DNA of 64,000 nucleotides from Macrolepiota albuminosa (taxonomy: Eukaryota; Basidiomycota; Agaricomycetes; Agaricales; Agaricaceae), in assembly GCA_027475525.1 (NCBI GenBank), contig JAMWFC010000036.1, positions 283,751 through 347,750 on the forward strand. The letters run 5' to 3'. Position numbers and translations under genes: made by a program. Under the pieces are notes generated by a model. It was given only the letters and a program-made list of their open reading frames with translations. It made no database searches and was not told the DNA's origin. This document shows, piece after piece, positions 12,598 through 23,998 of this stretch (position 1 is its first letter; each line of letters begins with the position of its first letter).

Positions 12598-13191
12598 CGT
12601 TGATTTTAATCATGCATGGTTGATTACAAAATTGACCTTGAGTTTATCATTGTTTGAAAAAGGCATGTTTAGCAATAAAAGTAGCCCATGTGATGACATC
12701 TGAGGGTTGTAAGGTATTGCAAGTCTACTAAGATTCCTTGAAGAACCATAAAGGTTGAAATGTGTGCTTTGCAAATTGTTGTCAACAATTTTGCATCCAT
12801 TATATTTTCTGCATTGAGCAAAAACAAAACTAAATTTCTTCAGCATTAAAGAAGAAGAATGATGATAAGAGAAGTTACAAGGTAGAATGTGCATGATAAT
12901 GAAAGAGTTTACAATTAAAGAGATGTTTCCTGTCAGCTAGCCACATAGAATGTGTCAAGGAGAAACATAACCATAACATATGTATTAAGAAGAACATGGC
13001 ATACAAGATCAACTTTCTAGATCAAGAAGTGTTTACCATTACATCTACTGATACAATGTACTGTTACATATAATGATATGGAAGCTTGTAATATACAGAA
13101 ACTCAATATAGAAAACTCCTAAAACAGAAACATCCAATACACCAAAACACTTAATAAAACAGTTTAAAAACATTCATGGAAGAAGTCTAGC
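12598..13191 (-). other. DIRS-like element, spacer between RNase H and recombinase
   Basis: CG-depleted DNA between the RNase H and recombinase fragments. A 94-codon minus-strand frame (12894-12610) shows no family motif; it may be the decayed N-terminal extension of the recombinase. Nothing else seen. Confidence 0.35.
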
Positions 13192-13603
13192 TTAAACAGT
13201 TGTAACTTCTTTGTGTTGAATCACAAACTGGACATAATCCCTCAAATACAGGGCAATAGATAGAAAAAAGGGAAAAAGCCTTGATTTAGATAGAAAACAT
13301 CCTCTGGAAGACCTGTCAGCTGGATTTATATCCAATGGCACCCACTCAATTGTGAGCCAGATGCTATGAGCCTGAAAGAGTCTATGATATATCTCAATAT
13401 AAAGTTTTTCTGCATGCTTCTTGAGTATCCTGCAGAATAATGTGGCAATTGGCAAAGCCTGCATTAACGAGGATCTTCACTGCAAGGTTGACAGCCACCA
13501 TCTCAGCCCAACCAATATCTTTAACATCAGATTTCCACCCCAACTTCAGAGGCCAAGTGAGCCATTTGTTGTTCAAAACCAAGCCAATCTCCTATGAGAT
13601 AGA
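13192..13603 (-). pseudogene. RNase H domain of DIRS-like element
   Basis: Minus-strand fragments contain KDIGWAEMVAVNLAV, CHIILQDTQ and WVPLDINPADRSSRG, the conserved blocks of the RNase H that follows RT in agaricomycete DIRS-like elements. The frame shifts between 13582-13394 and 13464-13192. At 13603 it is cut by the LTR retrotransposon; the upstream part (FVDTSIS) resumes at 17467. Joining the two flanks across one copy of the ATAGA duplication restores the reading direction, with one stop in place of Trp. Confidence 0.75.
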
Positions 13604-13837
13604 TGTAACGAAGTTACAAGTGTTGTGAAAGCTTAAGTCACACAGTACAGAATCAGACCAGACCAGTCTATTGACTATGTAAGTGTAACAAAAATAAGCT
13701 GCTTAATAAGCAGCTGGTAAAAGTATTTATAGTAATGTAAATAATAATATTATATTATATAATAAATATAATATAATACTACCTACTACTGTAAGTGCAA
13801 GCTATGTGGCCAGCGCCACATAGCAGACTACACTACA
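13604..13837 (-). repeat. 3' LTR (left copy)
   Basis: 234 bp beginning tgtaacgaagttaca, itself a TGTAAC/GTTACA palindrome, and ending ctaca. An AT-rich middle (about 13735-13790) may hold the promoter. Identical in length to the right LTR. Confidence 0.92.
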
Positions 13838-13851
13838 CACCCCCCAATTAG
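13838..13851 (-). promoter_or_regulatory. Polypurine tract
   Basis: On the minus strand the bases just before the 3' LTR read aattggggggtg. A G-run touching the LTR edge is the expected primer site for second-strand DNA synthesis and fixes the orientation of the element. Confidence 0.7.
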
Positions 13852-13879
13852 ACCAAACTACGGTCTCAAAGTACTCCAA

Positions 13880-14302
13880 TGGTCAAGCTGTCAGTAAGTC
13901 AGGGACAGGGCAATCGGAGAGTCCTCAGGCTCCTGAAATGGATCGGCAGTCGCATCGTCCATGTCATAGTTGAGGAGTTTATCCTTGGGTGCGGGCTCAT
14001 AGGAAGTGCCTGATGGCCCTGCTATGGGCAGTGAATTGTCATAGTCCCAGAGAGGGGACAGTGTAAGAGTGGGGTAGATGATTGGGGATCAGGAAGATCC
14101 CCATCATCGGATGGGTACTGGCATGTCCAGAGCTCGCAGGCATAAATGTCTTGCCCGATGAGGAGATACATCCCCTTTGTGAGTGCACTGTCATAAGCAC
14201 AACGACTATCCTGCTGCTGGAGCATAAGGTGCTGTTGATTGCCAATGGTGGCCTCGTGCCACCCATCCCACTGAGCAATGGACTGGGGTGTCCCATAATG
14301 GT
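13880..14302 (-). pseudogene. C-terminal end of pol, partial
   Basis: Minus-strand reading gives an acidic tail (LLNYDMDDATADPF, EPEDSPIALSLTY) after a segment with DGWHEATIGNQQ and GQDIYACELWTC, before the polypurine tract. The position fits the end of pol, or of an extra ORF, in this family. No integrase motif is left. At least two frame changes. Confidence 0.45.
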
Positions 14303-14893
14303 CAATGTAAGGGCGACCTCTAGAGGCTGTGGCTCAGTCACACAGCTGGCAGAGGGAGATCCAAAGTGTATTAGAATATATACTGACAATATCAAGGTAG
14401 CTACTCACCTGGCAGAGGGAGATCCAAAGAGAACAAGTCTGGGAATTCCCTATGCCAGGTTGGACGCTTCTGGTGCCTCTGAAGCATGGGAAACAACTGT
14501 ACAGTACAACAAAACCTTAAAAACTCGAAAATTGACTAACCAAACAAGTGTGCAAACAAGGGAGGAAAACTCCGGACTTTAGAAGTCAGAAAGGCAAACT
14601 CTGGCTTATCTAAGCAGCCTGGAGCAGTGCTGAAGGGCCCACACTTGTCTGAGTGATAGCTAAAGAACCAGAGCACCTCAAAGATTGAGAATAGTACTAA
14701 CAGATAGTGTTGAAAAAACACTTGTCTGAGTGATAGCTAAAGAACCAGAGCACCTCAAAGATTGAGAATAGTACTAACAGATAGTGTTGAAAAAATAGTA
14801 ACAGCAAAATGAGAGAATGATAGAAGAAATAAGGAAGTGAATGAAAGGAGAGTGAAGGAATAAAGAGTGAAAGAAGAAAGGAATGAGGAGTCC
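14303..14893. repeat. Repeat shared with 7265-7790
   Basis: Same sequence family as 7265-7790 but with CG retained. It contains an internal short duplication (ggcagagggagatccaaag near 14347 and 14412), and the purine-rich end abuts gag. The 77-bp tandem duplications at 14642 and 14817 inflate its length. Confidence 0.7.
14642..14795. repeat. Perfect 77-bp tandem duplication (2 of 17)
   Basis: 14642-14718 is repeated exactly at 14719-14795. The homologous place at 7.6 kb has this sequence only once, so the second copy is not part of the element. Confidence 0.9.
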
Positions 14894-14970
14894 ATGATAG
14901 AAGAAATAAGGAAGTGAATGAAAGGAGAGTGAAGGAATAAAGAGTGAAAGAAGAAAGGAATGAGGAGTCC
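14817..14970. repeat. Perfect 77-bp tandem duplication (3 of 17)
   Basis: 14817-14893 is repeated exactly at 14894-14970. It is purine-rich and single-copy at the homologous place near 7.72 kb. It falls at the junction between the shared repeat and gag, which may be the true join of two contigs. Confidence 0.9.
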
Positions 14971-17150
14971 CAGTGTACACCACAAACTCCTTCACATCAT
15001 TGACCTCTGGGGACAGTCCATCCTCACATATCAGATAGCGGTGCATGTCCACTGGGATACCATCCAAGAATGTTTCAAGCATCGTATACCCATCCAGGTA
15101 TACTGCCATATTCTGGGCATGGTCATTAAGGGTATCATAGAACCCTTGCACTCCCAACTTCTTGGTGTACTTGGCAAACTGGAAGTCCTGCCTTGCATCC
15201 TGTAGCGTTGAAGGGTGTACAAATTGATTGTATAGTTCTGTGAGGACTCCTTTGAACATCCATTCATACTGGACCTGGTTGATGTGCAAGACAGCTCGTC
15301 AAAACCACTCCATGGCCTCTCTGGCCCAGAACTCAGGCAGAATAAAGATTTGTTCTCATTCCATATGGTCGTCTCCATATAAGCACATGGCGCGGTGGGT
15401 GCATACATCCATTGCCCAATCCTCCAAGTCGCTGAACTTGGATGTGCCTGCATAGGCGCAAATATGCCTACTGTCTGCTTTACACAGCTTTACCCTATCT
15501 GGTAACCATAAGGTTACCCTCAGGGAATCATTGACTAATCAATGCAGGCGATCATGCATAGCTTCATGATGCATTCAAATGGCCTCCCGCTGACCTGGAG
15601 ATCTAGTCGCTAAATCAGTGGCTTGGGGAAGTGACTTCCCTCATCCACTCTGCGGTGGATGTCCCGAGCCTCCTTGACTGTGGGCATAATTGCCCTTGTC
15701 TCAAGGAGTCAACCTAGGGCTGTCATCTCAGCAGTTACCTGGAGCATCATGTCTAGTGGTGCCATCTCGATTGAGGAAGTCTCCTCAATCATGATTGTTG
15801 CACCGCCCTGGGTCTGGAGAAGCTTCATTCTCCTGGCCCTGCATTGTCAATAGGCTTAGTGCCCTCAAATACAATGCCCTGATCATCAATAAGAGACTGT
15901 CTCTTAGTCCTGAGGTCACCATTGCGCATATGTTGATATGCGACTCTGTCGCTCAACGTTTCCACCATGGGCATGCATGACATCACAGATGCCTCACTCT
16001 CCACCTTGAGCATGGTACTATTGTGTCTATCCAGGCCTGACATATCTGTTCTAAGGTCTCAGTTACGCATGTGTGGGGGCTCCTTATGCCACCCTTGTCC
16101 TGCTGGAGTATAGAAAGTACTCACCAGTTTTACTTCGGGCACTTCCTGCACCTGTGCTAGTGCCTCCACTAGCTTGATTCCAACATCTTGATTGCAATGT
16201 GCTGAGCATTCCTCGGAAGTGTGGCTCCAGGGAGTCGAGACCCCCAATTGCCTTGCGGCCTTCCACTGCAAGTACATTTGCAGTTCAATAGTGAGCACTC
16301 TCACCATCAAATTAGTATATTTTGTACTGAATACATTGGGCACTTTGCGCCCTTGTCGCCTAAGTGCTACTATATGTGCTGAAGCATAGCACTCAAGTCA
16401 CGCTTGGGTCGTGTATTTCATCACCTCTGAGTATAAATCCCAGAACATCTGCAAGTGCATGGTATATGCAGTTTTCAACCACTGCTCCTCTGCTCCAGCA
16501 TCATTGTTGCTTGATGACTCAATCACCTCCTCTGGGAGCTCTGCAACCTCCAGAACTTCCTCCACTGCTGGTGTGCACGGAAAGCAGTTTTCTGCGTGGC
16601 CTACTTCAGGACTTGCAGCCTCCTCTGGTACCTCCTCTATGTGGGCTTCTGCTATCCTGGAGGGCATTGAGCCCACTGTGGCCTGCCTGGTCCCACTACT
16701 CTAGCTTGGAGGAATAGTTTCCCCAGTCCGTACCAACGATTTGGTGTCTTCTGAGATGCTCTGGGCACCTGTTGACTGTCAGCCTTCATTAGGGGGCCCT
16801 TTTGAGGCTAGTTGGCTGGACTGTCGCAGTCCTCCTGGCAGCTGCGTAACTGGAGGAGTTAATCCCTCTGGCATCTTGTCATGTGGCCATTGCTGACCAT
16901 CCTGTTGTGAGCTCTCAGCTCTCCAGGCCTTGCTTTCATTCCCAGACAGGTCAGTGCTCCGACCTTGGTCTCGAGCCTTGGGTCTTGACTAACACACATT
17001 GGATGCTGGCACATCCTGAGTGTCTGCTGGGTCTCCCCATAGGTCGTGGGCATTCTGCCCGCCATCAGTGGAAACTGCAGGTATGGGATTACTTGTCGAT
17101 CCCCTATTTGAAATTTGCATGGTGTGGCTGTGCAAGAAGCTCAAGAAGCT
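14971..17150 (-). pseudogene. gag-like polyprotein of LTR element, degraded
   Basis: Starts near the 5' LTR (right) and reads leftward. Segments recur almost identically in the second element at 26.2-28.4 kb. They include an acidic Ser/Pro/Glu-rich N-terminal part (16676-16398), a helical part (16343-16059, with FSTKYTNLMVRVL), and a capsid-like domain (15289-14971, with YEWMFKGVLTELYNQF and MAVYLDGYTMLETF). Frames change several times and stops occur. Gag coats the retrotransposon RNA. The zinc knuckle found in the other copy is deleted here. Confidence 0.65.
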
Positions 17151-17227
17151 GATAGAGTTCTGTCAATGAACTCAGTGACTGACATCAGATGCTAGGCAAT
17201 AGATCCTAGCTGTCGGATTCAAAAAAA

Positions 17228-17461
17228 TGTAATGAAGTTACAAGTGTTGTGAAAGCTTAAGTTACACAGTACAGAATCAGACCAGACCGGTCTATTGACT
17301 ATGTAGGTGTAACAAAAATAAGCTGCTTAATAAGCAGCTGGTAAAAGTATTTATAGTAATGTAAATAATAATATTATATTATATAATAAATATAATATAA
17401 TATCATCTACTACTGTAAGTGCAAGCTATGTGGCCAGCACCACATAGCAGACTATGCTACA
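17228..17461 (-). repeat. 5' LTR (right copy)
   Basis: 234 bp, same ends as the left LTR. It differs by ten transitions and no indels or transversions. Inside the element next to it, the minus strand reads ttttttgaatccg followed by a gctagg...cctagc stem-loop. There is no TGG-type tRNA primer site, so priming may be unusual. Confidence 0.92.
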
Positions 17462-17466
17462 ATAGA

Positions 17467-17860
17467 AGTGTCAACAAACAAATCCATATTTATGGGTTTG
17501 GACAGTTATTTAATTTTGATTACACACCACTTATTGTCAAAAGTGCCTTTTCACCACTTGATTTTGTCTAATGTTGCTTTAGAAGGGTGATATCACAGGA
17601 AACAACTAGAATTAACAGGAAAGGAAGCCCAAAAGGCATATAAAGCTAGGAAATGTGAGCAACCTTGTGGTATGACATGACATGCATAATTAAGAGTACT
17701 GATCAAGGATTTGGTAGCCTTCAAAGATATAGAGGAAGATGTGCGCTATTCATCTAATTTTGCTTTGTATTTTTCATGCTTATTTGATGGCAATGCCACT
17801 GTCTTGTGAGCAAGGGACTATTTAAAGCCTATATATTTAAAGATGTTGGAGAAAGGGATG
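17467..17860 (-). pseudogene. RT C-terminal part of DIRS-like element
   Basis: Minus-strand reading gives FKYIGFK-stop, then HKTVALPSNKHEKYKAKLDE-stop, then SSISLKATKSLI, and ends in DLFVDTSIS at the LTR insertion point. These are the thumb/connection blocks between RT and RNase H of DIRS-like elements. Two expected Trp codons are TAG. The polymerase palm with its catalytic aspartates should lie further right but is too decayed to read. Confidence 0.65.
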
Positions 17861-20800
17861 AATTTGTTAGGAGCTCATAGCTAACCTAGATGAGAAGCCG
17901 TGGACTATATGAGCAATTTGTTGTAAGAATAACAAACTGGTACTGTGTCTTGCATAGGGTAGCAGAAAAATATGAAATCATTGACTGTATTGCTACTACA
18001 AGGTTGGAACCAGCACCGACCTACTCATCAAATGGCAACTTACTTTCTTTCAAAACATTGAAGGAGGTGCTGAGCAGTCTCAGCTTTTCATTGGAAATCA
18101 CAAAGGCTGATTCAGGGCCAGGTGGCTCTCTGGCAGTGCAACAACAGGCCTTATCTGTCAGCAGATTTAACAGAATATATTCTGATATTCCTGTCTCCAG
18201 AACTCTTTTGACTTTGTATAGAAAAACCTTATCTGCTGAGAAGAGCTGTCATTCCATAATGGGATGCTGACCATGCATATTTCAATTGTAATGGGTTGTC
18301 TCAGTCTCAGTCTCTATCTCCAGAAACATACTCAGAGCTCTCTTGGGAGAGACAGGTAATGTTGTTGATAAAATTGGTGGTCTGAACAGCTGTATCAAGT
18401 CTCCTAGTTAAGATTTATCAAACAATAGCCTGTTTATCATGTAGAGTAAGATTAGCAGAATAGCCTCTAGGATAATTTTCCTTGTCCATCTCCAATTCTC
18501 TACTAATCCTCTCAATAATAGACTTCTCTAGACTAGTTTGAGCTCCAATCTGACACAGAGAATATCTTTGAGCAAGAAGAAAATCAACAGTAGAGCATTG
18601 TGCAGGAGAAATAGGTTTTATAATAGTAGTTGAAGGTCAAGATATGGTTCAATCAGTTTGAAATACTTTCAAATATATCTAAATATGGTCACATGACTTT
18701 GTTTATATTTCCACATGCAACTTACTCTTTATTTCTGAGTAAAATAGGGGTAAATCTGAAAAATTAGAGATGCTCAAAAAACTATCTCAATAAGTGAATA
18801 TTTTAAAATAGCCATCACAACCTAAATTTGTTTTATAGCTACAATGCCATAGTACTTTACATAATATAATTAGAATTTTAGGTACTTCTCATTCTTCATG
18901 CCAATGTCATCTTTCAAAAAGTATGAAACATTGAAACAGTTTTTTGAGCCACTGTATCTATATGTTTTAATGATAACTCAACATATTGGTTGGTTTATCA
19001 ATTTAGTATATTGTAGTTCATCCCATCGGTGTTTGAGTAACACATCATATTTTCTATAGAAATTTGTACAGAAATATTTTATTTTGACTCATGTGAATCC
19101 ATAGATTGAGCAGACTGATGTACTTTCTGGACTATATTAATTGATATAATTTTATCCATCAAAGTATTCTAGCCCAGAATAAGTAATAAGTATATAGAAT
19201 GCTAGTACCAGTAGAACTAAGCAGCGGTAGAAATGCATTTTCAAGAGCATATAATAGCATTTTATAAGAGTGAGCTAGATGTAACATAGCCAGTATAATA
19301 AACCAACAAAAAGAAACAACAGACTGAAAGGCATAGAAAAGTAGAGAGCATACCAGAGAAGAAGAGTTGAAGGCTTACATACATACTTTAATATATAAGA
19401 AATAAAATAGTAATATATAACATCAAATATATACATACCATAAGTTGTTTCAACATACCATAAAGTTGTATCTTTTATTTTAAAAACTGGTTTTTCTGTA
19501 CAAAGTGGCATAACAACAATGAAATATATATATATGTATTTGCTATGTACTCTCTGAACAGTTATTCAACTAAACTATTACATAATATAAAATCATGTTT
19601 ATGAAATTGTTATTTAATTTTACTATTTATTTATTTTGTAATTTAATAATTATTAAAAATTACAATAAATAAATATAATTAAACTAATTGTCACATCAAA
19701 CACTTATATAATATACACTTACGTTAAAAAATCAGATAACATGGACAGTCATAAAACTGGTCATGTGAACCTACAGTAAACATCATGTGTCTAAATTTAT
19801 AATTACTAATTAATAAACTAATTTTAATATATGTAAATACATATTATGTCAGCATTTAGATGTATAATCATCTAGTCTTTTATTAGTTAAACAATAATAA
19901 AATAATTAATTAATTAATTAAAATATATAAGTAAACCAGTCATTCTACTGAATGCTTATATAATATGCACTTTTGTTCACTTAATAGATATATTGAAGAT
20001 CGTCTTTACAGACTACTTAGTCTTTAGTTAGTTATAGTAAATAAAAATAAATTATATTCAATATGTGCATGTTTAATATATATTATGTTAGCATTTGAGT
20101 GTATGACCACCAATGGTTTTTTATGATCATATGACTTTATATCATCCAAATTCACATGAACTGTCCTGATTTTACAAGGGGTCATTGGAACAATGACCTA
20201 TATTCTTAAATATACAGACTTGATTCAAACTAAACAACTTCTCATTGGTAATATATAATTACGCCACTCTAATTTATAACACTATTGTTGCTTTACTACC
20301 TCTGCATACTCATATATCCAACATATCCAGACTGTCTTCTTCTACAATCAACCTTCTATCAGTAATTAAACTATTATAGAACCACACTCTCAAGGACAAA
20401 TCTACATATTGACACATAAAATGACTATTTGCAAAATATATGATACTTTTTAGGATATATCATCTGTCTCCCAATCTATAAACCAGCATATTGAAATATC
20501 TATTGATTGCAATATTAATTGATGCTACATCAAAAGACAGTATTGGTGCTACATATACTGTTCTCATTATTCTAACTAATTCAGACATGCATGTTCTGTA
20601 CCAAGATTTGGTAAGAAATTCCATATTTCTTAGGAAATGTTGTATTGATAGGTGTAAATTGTTTTATATGGCAATTTGACATGAATTTGATGTAACAGCT
20701 CTTCTGTTAACTGTATAACTGTGTGGACAGTGCATGTATGATGTATATATATTTTGCCTGTATATAAGCAACTCTTTAATCACAGCATGAACATTCATTA

Positions 20801-21356
20801 GTTTATTATACAAAAAGTTTCTTGGACTGTGATTGTTCACATAATTTCTCAAATCCTCTCTTGCAGCCTCCAGTGTAATTTTACTTTTGTGTATTGATAA
20901 GAAGTTGCTTTTCATGCTTCACATGATTGAGATCCCAACCAATCGGAAATTTATCAATTATAGTAACATGTCATCTTGCCACATATTGTATAATATAGTT
21001 ATCACTGCATTATACATGCAACTGTTGGCATTTCATTGAGTTTCCACCAGTCTTCCACATCTGCCCATATTTAATTCCTGTTCATCGCTTATAATACTTT
21101 TCAAATTTTTCAATTTGAGTGAACTATTGTCATGGTTTTGATTTATTTTGCTGGGTATTAGTTGAGGATACACTATGGGCTGAGTGCCCTTAGCTGGAAT
21201 AAATCTGCTTTTAGAAGACTGCAGTAGATTAATAGGTCTATCTTCACTAGCAAATTGCCATTTGATATCTAGAAATGATGCATTATTATAAGAGTCCTTG
21301 TCGCTTCAATGTAAGGCCATATGAAGGTTAGGAGATATGAAATCTTTTTGTTTGCA
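17861..21356. other. AT-rich, decayed repeat DNA
   Basis: About 3.5 kb of CG-poor DNA. The stretch from about 19.5 to 20.1 kb is very AT-rich (ttaattaattaatt and similar). The left edge probably continues the DIRS element and the right edge probably holds the 3' end of the Helitron; I could not fix either border. Short frames (17890-18270 plus, 20915-20664 minus) match nothing I know. Confidence 0.4.
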
Positions 21357-23900
21357 TTATCTAAATAAATAAATTAGATCAGCTTGTCTAGGTGAATTGA
21401 CAAAACTTTTAGAGAGCTGGTTCATATATCTGACTTTGATTATTTCATCAAGCAGTTCTAAGTCACAAAATTCCCTGTGCAATGCTCCACTCACTTTGCC
21501 TTGTATTTTATTTGCATTAAATTCTTGGATGATGAGCATCTCTAATACTGCAGTGTAGTAGGCTTGGTGCAATTGACACTTGGTTAAGTCTAAGGTCTAG
21601 TCTTTTTTTGACTTGCATAATTTATCATTGCATAGTTTACCAATACTTCTACTTGTGATCGAGACAGAGATATGCTGTTGTTGCTAGGAAGTCAAAATTT
21701 AAGATGCACACTTATATGTACAATCAGAATCACATTTTTGAGAAGTCTATTGATTTTTACTTTTTGTGGAGAATTATTGAGTAGTACAAATAATGTATCC
21801 AGCATAATCTGTCTAGCCAAGCCTATATACAACAACAGCTTTCCTGTAACTTGAACACTGCAAGATAACAGAGGTTGGTCCCACAACACACACTGTATAA
21901 TTGAAGGAAATCTCATGGTTTCTTTAGAGTACATATAATTAGATGAATGGTTTTTTATTTCATTGCCATCTCTGGAAGACAGACTATTTTTGCTGTAGAA
22001 ATGCACTAGTTTTTGATGGGTCTTACTTGCAAATTGAGTACTTTCTATAATGTTAATAGGGTCTTTGTCCACATTTTGTATGGTGATTATAGAAATGTTT
22101 CTGAACTGTTTGTCAAATATAAATGGGCAATTATTAGAGATGGCCAATGATCTGCTCCTGAGAAACTTCACATTTTCTTTGGTGTATGCTCTATATCTCA
22201 TGTTTTTAAGCATGGTACACAAAGCTATGTCCTCTGTAGACTGAGTTTTCTGCCTCATTATTTTATACAATATGACAATGGTCATTACCTGATGCCATAC
22301 AGCCTTGCCTATGGCAGACTTCTGATCCTTAAATATTTTGGTATTTAAACCTATAGTTCTACTATATAACACTGATCCTTTATGCTCAGCGACAGGGAGT
22401 AACTGAGCAAAATCACTTGCAAATATCATGTTCATACTACTAAAAGGGATATCTAGTTTACTAGACAGCTGAGCCAGTCTTGCAGAAATCTTGTACAAGT
22501 CTTGACACAATAATATAGATATTTCGTCACAAAACATGTAATTAACATCTAGTAGATGAGTTTTAATTTGAGCGAGTTGTTTCTTTGATATACCAACTAT
22601 GTTGTTAATGCTGAACATCAAATTATATGTTGAGCCACCTATAAGCAATGCAGCAGTGCCAGTAGGTGCAACTACAGCCAAACAATATGCCTCTTCTCTA
22701 GCTTTAAAATACTTAATGAGAGCTTGAAGCACCTGGGTTTTTCCAGTGCCCCCCATTCCTTTCATGTACAATTTAAATTGCTCAGGCATATACAACATTG
22801 TGTAATTAGCCACAATGCAGAACAGTCTCAGCTGTTCTTTGTGCAGCCTGTAGTTTGAAGATATAATAGCAATAGTAGGTTCCCATTTATTGTCTACATA
22901 TATTTTCTGAAGATACTTCCAATCTACTACGTTGACATGTCCCAGTAGTTCAGGTACATAGCCTGGTAACTTACTACTACATGCAGGTATGCTGGAATTT
23001 TGGCTCTTCAGCACCTTATCCTGCTTTGCTGTAACAATAGCTTTTTAGTACAATGAGTTATGTTTTTCATTCATAGGTTCAATAGTCTCAATTTGTGGAA
23101 ACACTATTATAGGATTTCTCTACTCCAGATTTGCTATATTTGCTGACATTTGCAGCATATCAGATCTATATCTTAATTTTTTCTTGCCAAATACAGCAGA
23201 TGCTTCTTCATCAACACCTGTGATTACATTATCCATATCCTCGAAGTTTTTAGATAGTTTGTTACTGGTCAGTGTTGAATTAGTAAGACATATACCTCCA
23301 CTCTTCAGCTGAGCATAAAAGTTATCAGCCACATCTAAGCACTCATATTGTATGTTCATATTCTTGAACAATATGAGTTGATGCTTATTGAAGGTTGTAG
23401 ATTCAAAAGCTAAATCCCATGTTTCTCCAGTATTTTTAAGATCATATCCTATATGCCAAGGTTTAAAAAGTGTTAACATGGCTGTACAATAGTACTCTCT
23501 TTTCTCTTGATCCTTCCTAGATAAATTTCTGCATACTAAATTCAGGACATGCCTATATAAGAGAGAATACACATAAGTACCATGAGTATTGGAAAGCACA
23601 TGACAAGTTGAGAATTTAATAACCACTGAACACTGCATATTTTTTGTTCCACTAAGAGATATGTCATCATCATAGACCAATATATTATGTGTTCTGTTAG
23701 TCAACTTGACTCTTTTACATCTTGATGACTATCACTTGTTCTTGTTTCTTAATTATTGCCAACTTATCAAAAAACTTGTTATGTAACTGGTCAGCAGCAT
23801 CATCTACCCAAGGACATCTGGCCTCTTGAATGAAAGTAGGCCAATACAAATTCAAGGAATTATAATCAGTATAATGATCAGGATTGCCTAAGAGATACAT
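21357..23900 (-). pseudogene. Helitron helicase (RepHel), 5'-truncated and degraded
   Basis: Reading leftward: YLLGNPDHYTDYNSLNLYW (23900-23715), then REYYCTAMLTLFKPW and NIQYECLDVADNF (23704-23120). Next comes a Pif1-type SF1 helicase (23014-21692) with Walker A GMGGTGKTQ near 22.75 kb, APTGTAALLIGGSTYN, and Walker B-like CDEIS. Last is a C-terminal block NANKIQGKVSGALHREF (21572-21357). This is the order in fungal Helitron proteins, which transpose by rolling-circle replication. The helicase frame of 440 codons is the longest ORF in the window, yet the Rep nuclease (HUH) part expected before the first block is absent: the sequence changes to a Ty3-like RT at about 23995. Stops and frame changes separate the three blocks. 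Confidence 0.85.
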
Positions 23901-23998
23901 TCAAATTATTGGTGATCCTATTTCTATTTTAGTGCTAAAAACATTAGCTAATTTGGTCATTAGCATTCAGGCTTTTTCTTGACAATTAAGTAAACTAT

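Larger units (their letters stand above)
13604..17461 (-). mobile_element. LTR retrotransposon, internally deleted, nested in DIRS element
   Basis: A complete two-LTR element of 3,858 bp. The LTRs are 13604-13837 and 17228-17461, each 234 bp, TG...CA. It is flanked by the 5-bp target duplication ATAGA (13599-13603 and 17462-17466). Coding direction is minus: gag lies next to the right LTR and a purine-rich tract next to the left one. It keeps gag and a short pol 3' end but lacks protease, RT, RNase H and integrase, so it is non-autonomous. The second copy at 23999-28747 shows what is missing at the gag-pol side. Ten differences separate the LTRs, all transitions. Confidence 0.92.

Noticed and set aside
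15228..16717. Plus-strand ORFs inside the LTR element
   Set aside because: They are antisense shadows of the gag-coding minus strand and repeat in the same way in the second copy.
17890..18270. 126-codon plus-strand ORF
   Set aside because: No motif, lies in decayed repeat DNA next to the DIRS RT, and codon use looks random.
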